In this document: positions 22,417-23,155 of the stretch, piece by piece
Position numbering within the stretch: the stretch's first letter is position 1
Layout of the letters: the number at the start of each line of letters is the position of its first letter
NCBI GenBank assembly: GCA_946885665.1
Contig: CAMPGT010000028.1
Coordinates: 1 to 23,155 of the forward strand
Reading direction: 5' to 3'
DNA: 23,155 nt
Source of the DNA: an uncultured Chitinophagaceae bacterium
GTDB taxonomy: Bacteria > Bacteroidota > Bacteroidia > Chitinophagales > Chitinophagaceae
The notes under the pieces: model-generated
What the model was told of the DNA's origin: nothing
The model's database searches: none
What the model saw: only the letters and a program-made list of their open reading frames with translations
Translations under genes and position numbers: made by a program

Positions 22417-23155
22417 TTAATAATCCAGCAGCCGCTGCACCGCATCATCAAGCCGGGCCTTTGCTAAAAAATTATTCTCCAGCACCCCATTAAACGGCAC
22501 CGGCGTATCCAGCGACGCACACCGCATTACCGGTGCATCAAGGTGATCAAAGCAATGCTCGCCTATCCACGCGGCAACTTCAGCACCAAAGCCGCCGGTA
22601 AGCGTATCCTCGTGCAACACCAAAACTTTCCCCGTGCGCAGCACCGCCCGCCGGATGGCCTCATGATCCAGCGGAAGCAATGTTCTCAAATCAAGAATGT
22701 CGAAAGAAATATCTGTATTCTTCGCTGCATATTCGACCGCCCAATGCACCCCGCTGCCATAGGTGATGATAGAAACATCTTCGCCTTCTTCAACAATTCT
22801 TGCCCTGCCGATCTCCGTTTCATAATATTCACCCGGCACGCGGTCGCTAACACCCCGGTACAGCGCCTTGTGTTCAAAGTACATCACCGGATTGGGATCA
22901 TTGACTGCGGCGATGAGCAAGCCCTTCGCATCATGCGCGGAAGAAGGATACACCACTTTCAATCCCGGTACATGCGTGAACCACGCTTCATTGCTTTGCG
23001 AGTGAAATGGTCCCGCGCCAACACCCGCACCGGTGGGCATGCGTATGACAACATCAGCGTTCTGACCCCACCGGTAATGAATTTTAGCGAGGTTATTGAC
23101 GATCTGCGTAAACCCGGCACTTACAAAATCAGCAAACTGCATTTCAACATCCGAT
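22417..23155 (-). CDS. Alpha-ketoacid dehydrogenase E1 beta chain (N-terminus beyond window)
   Basis: The C-terminal 245 or so residues of a thiamine-diphosphate-dependent E1 beta subunit, of the pyruvate or branched-chain 2-oxoacid dehydrogenase type. The frame stays open to the window end; the upstream residues SDVEMQFADF match the family motif VEMQFADF, so the ATG at 23142 is internal. Other signatures are RMPTGAGVGAGPFHSQSNEA with the conserved HSQ, the LKVVYPSSAHDAKGLL block, NPVMYFEHKALYR and the DLRTLLPLDHEAI segment in the transketolase C-terminal domain. In Bacteroidota this chain is often fused behind E1 alpha in one polypeptide; that cannot be decided here. The substrate also cannot be decided from this part. 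Confidence 0.9.
   Translation of the reverse strand, partial: SDVEMQFADFVSAGFTQIVNNLAKIHYRWGQNADVVIRMPTGAGVGAGPFHSQSNEAWFTHVPGLKVVYPSSAHDAKGLLIAAVNDPNPVMYFEHKALYRGVSDRVPGEYYETEIGRARIVEEGEDVSIITYGSGVHWAVEYAAKNTDISFDILDLRTLLPLDHEAIRRAVLRTGKVLVLHEDTLTGGFGAEVAAWIGEHCFDHLDAPVMRCASLDTPVPFNGVLENNFLAKARLDDAVQRLLDY

Noticed and set aside
23140..23142. ATG at 23142 as the true start of the E1 beta gene
   Set aside because: Codons upstream stay open to the window end and complete the VEMQFADF family motif, so the gene is truncated by the window.

Overview
The window is chromosomal DNA of a Bacteroidota bacterium, most likely from the Chitinophagaceae or a nearby order. The grounds are a complete alternative complex III (ACIII) cluster joined to an oxidase cluster, a DUF5522 gene, TAnnTTTG-type promoter elements and few Shine-Dalgarno sites. 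Coding density is high. No stretch over 300 bases lacks a gene. I see no RNA gene, insertion sequence, phage gene or CRISPR array.

Left flank (1-3928). A minus-strand group reads cystathionine gamma-synthase family enzyme, then a DUF2400 protein, then a DegT-family aminotransferase cut by the window start. Diverging from it on the plus strand is a tightly overlapping trio: trmB (tRNA m7G46 methyltransferase), a tiny Cys-rich DUF5522 protein, and an alkyltransferase-like protein whose active-site Cys is replaced by Ala.

Core (3955-19484). One long minus-strand cluster, read from right to left, encodes actA, actB, actC, actD, actE, actF, then oxidase subunits II and I, heme O synthase, two subunit III-type proteins, a subunit IV-type protein, a SCO1/SenC copper chaperone and a DUF420 membrane protein. 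Together these form a menaquinol-to-oxygen electron path. ACIII would oxidise menaquinol through the ActB Fe-S clusters and the ActA/ActE hemes, and pass electrons to the CuA site of an aa3-type oxidase. The cluster also carries part of the oxidase assembly kit (heme farnesylation, copper delivery). A plausible promoter and a perfect 15-bp palindrome lie just upstream of actA.

Right flank (19702-23155). On the plus strand are purN, a start/stop-coupled secreted protein with a carboxypeptidase-regulatory-like domain, and a secreted class C beta-lactamase-family serine hydrolase. Converging on these from the minus strand is the C-terminal part of an alpha-ketoacid dehydrogenase E1 beta chain, cut by the window end.

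The window is mostly well-understood respiratory and housekeeping biology. I did not find a convincing wholly new system. The points worth a second look are the six-heme ActA, the paired subunit III genes, the four-helix subunit II, His-rich tails on two oxidase subunits, the Ala-type ATL protein, a glycosylase-like motif in the DUF2400 protein, and the palindrome upstream of actA.
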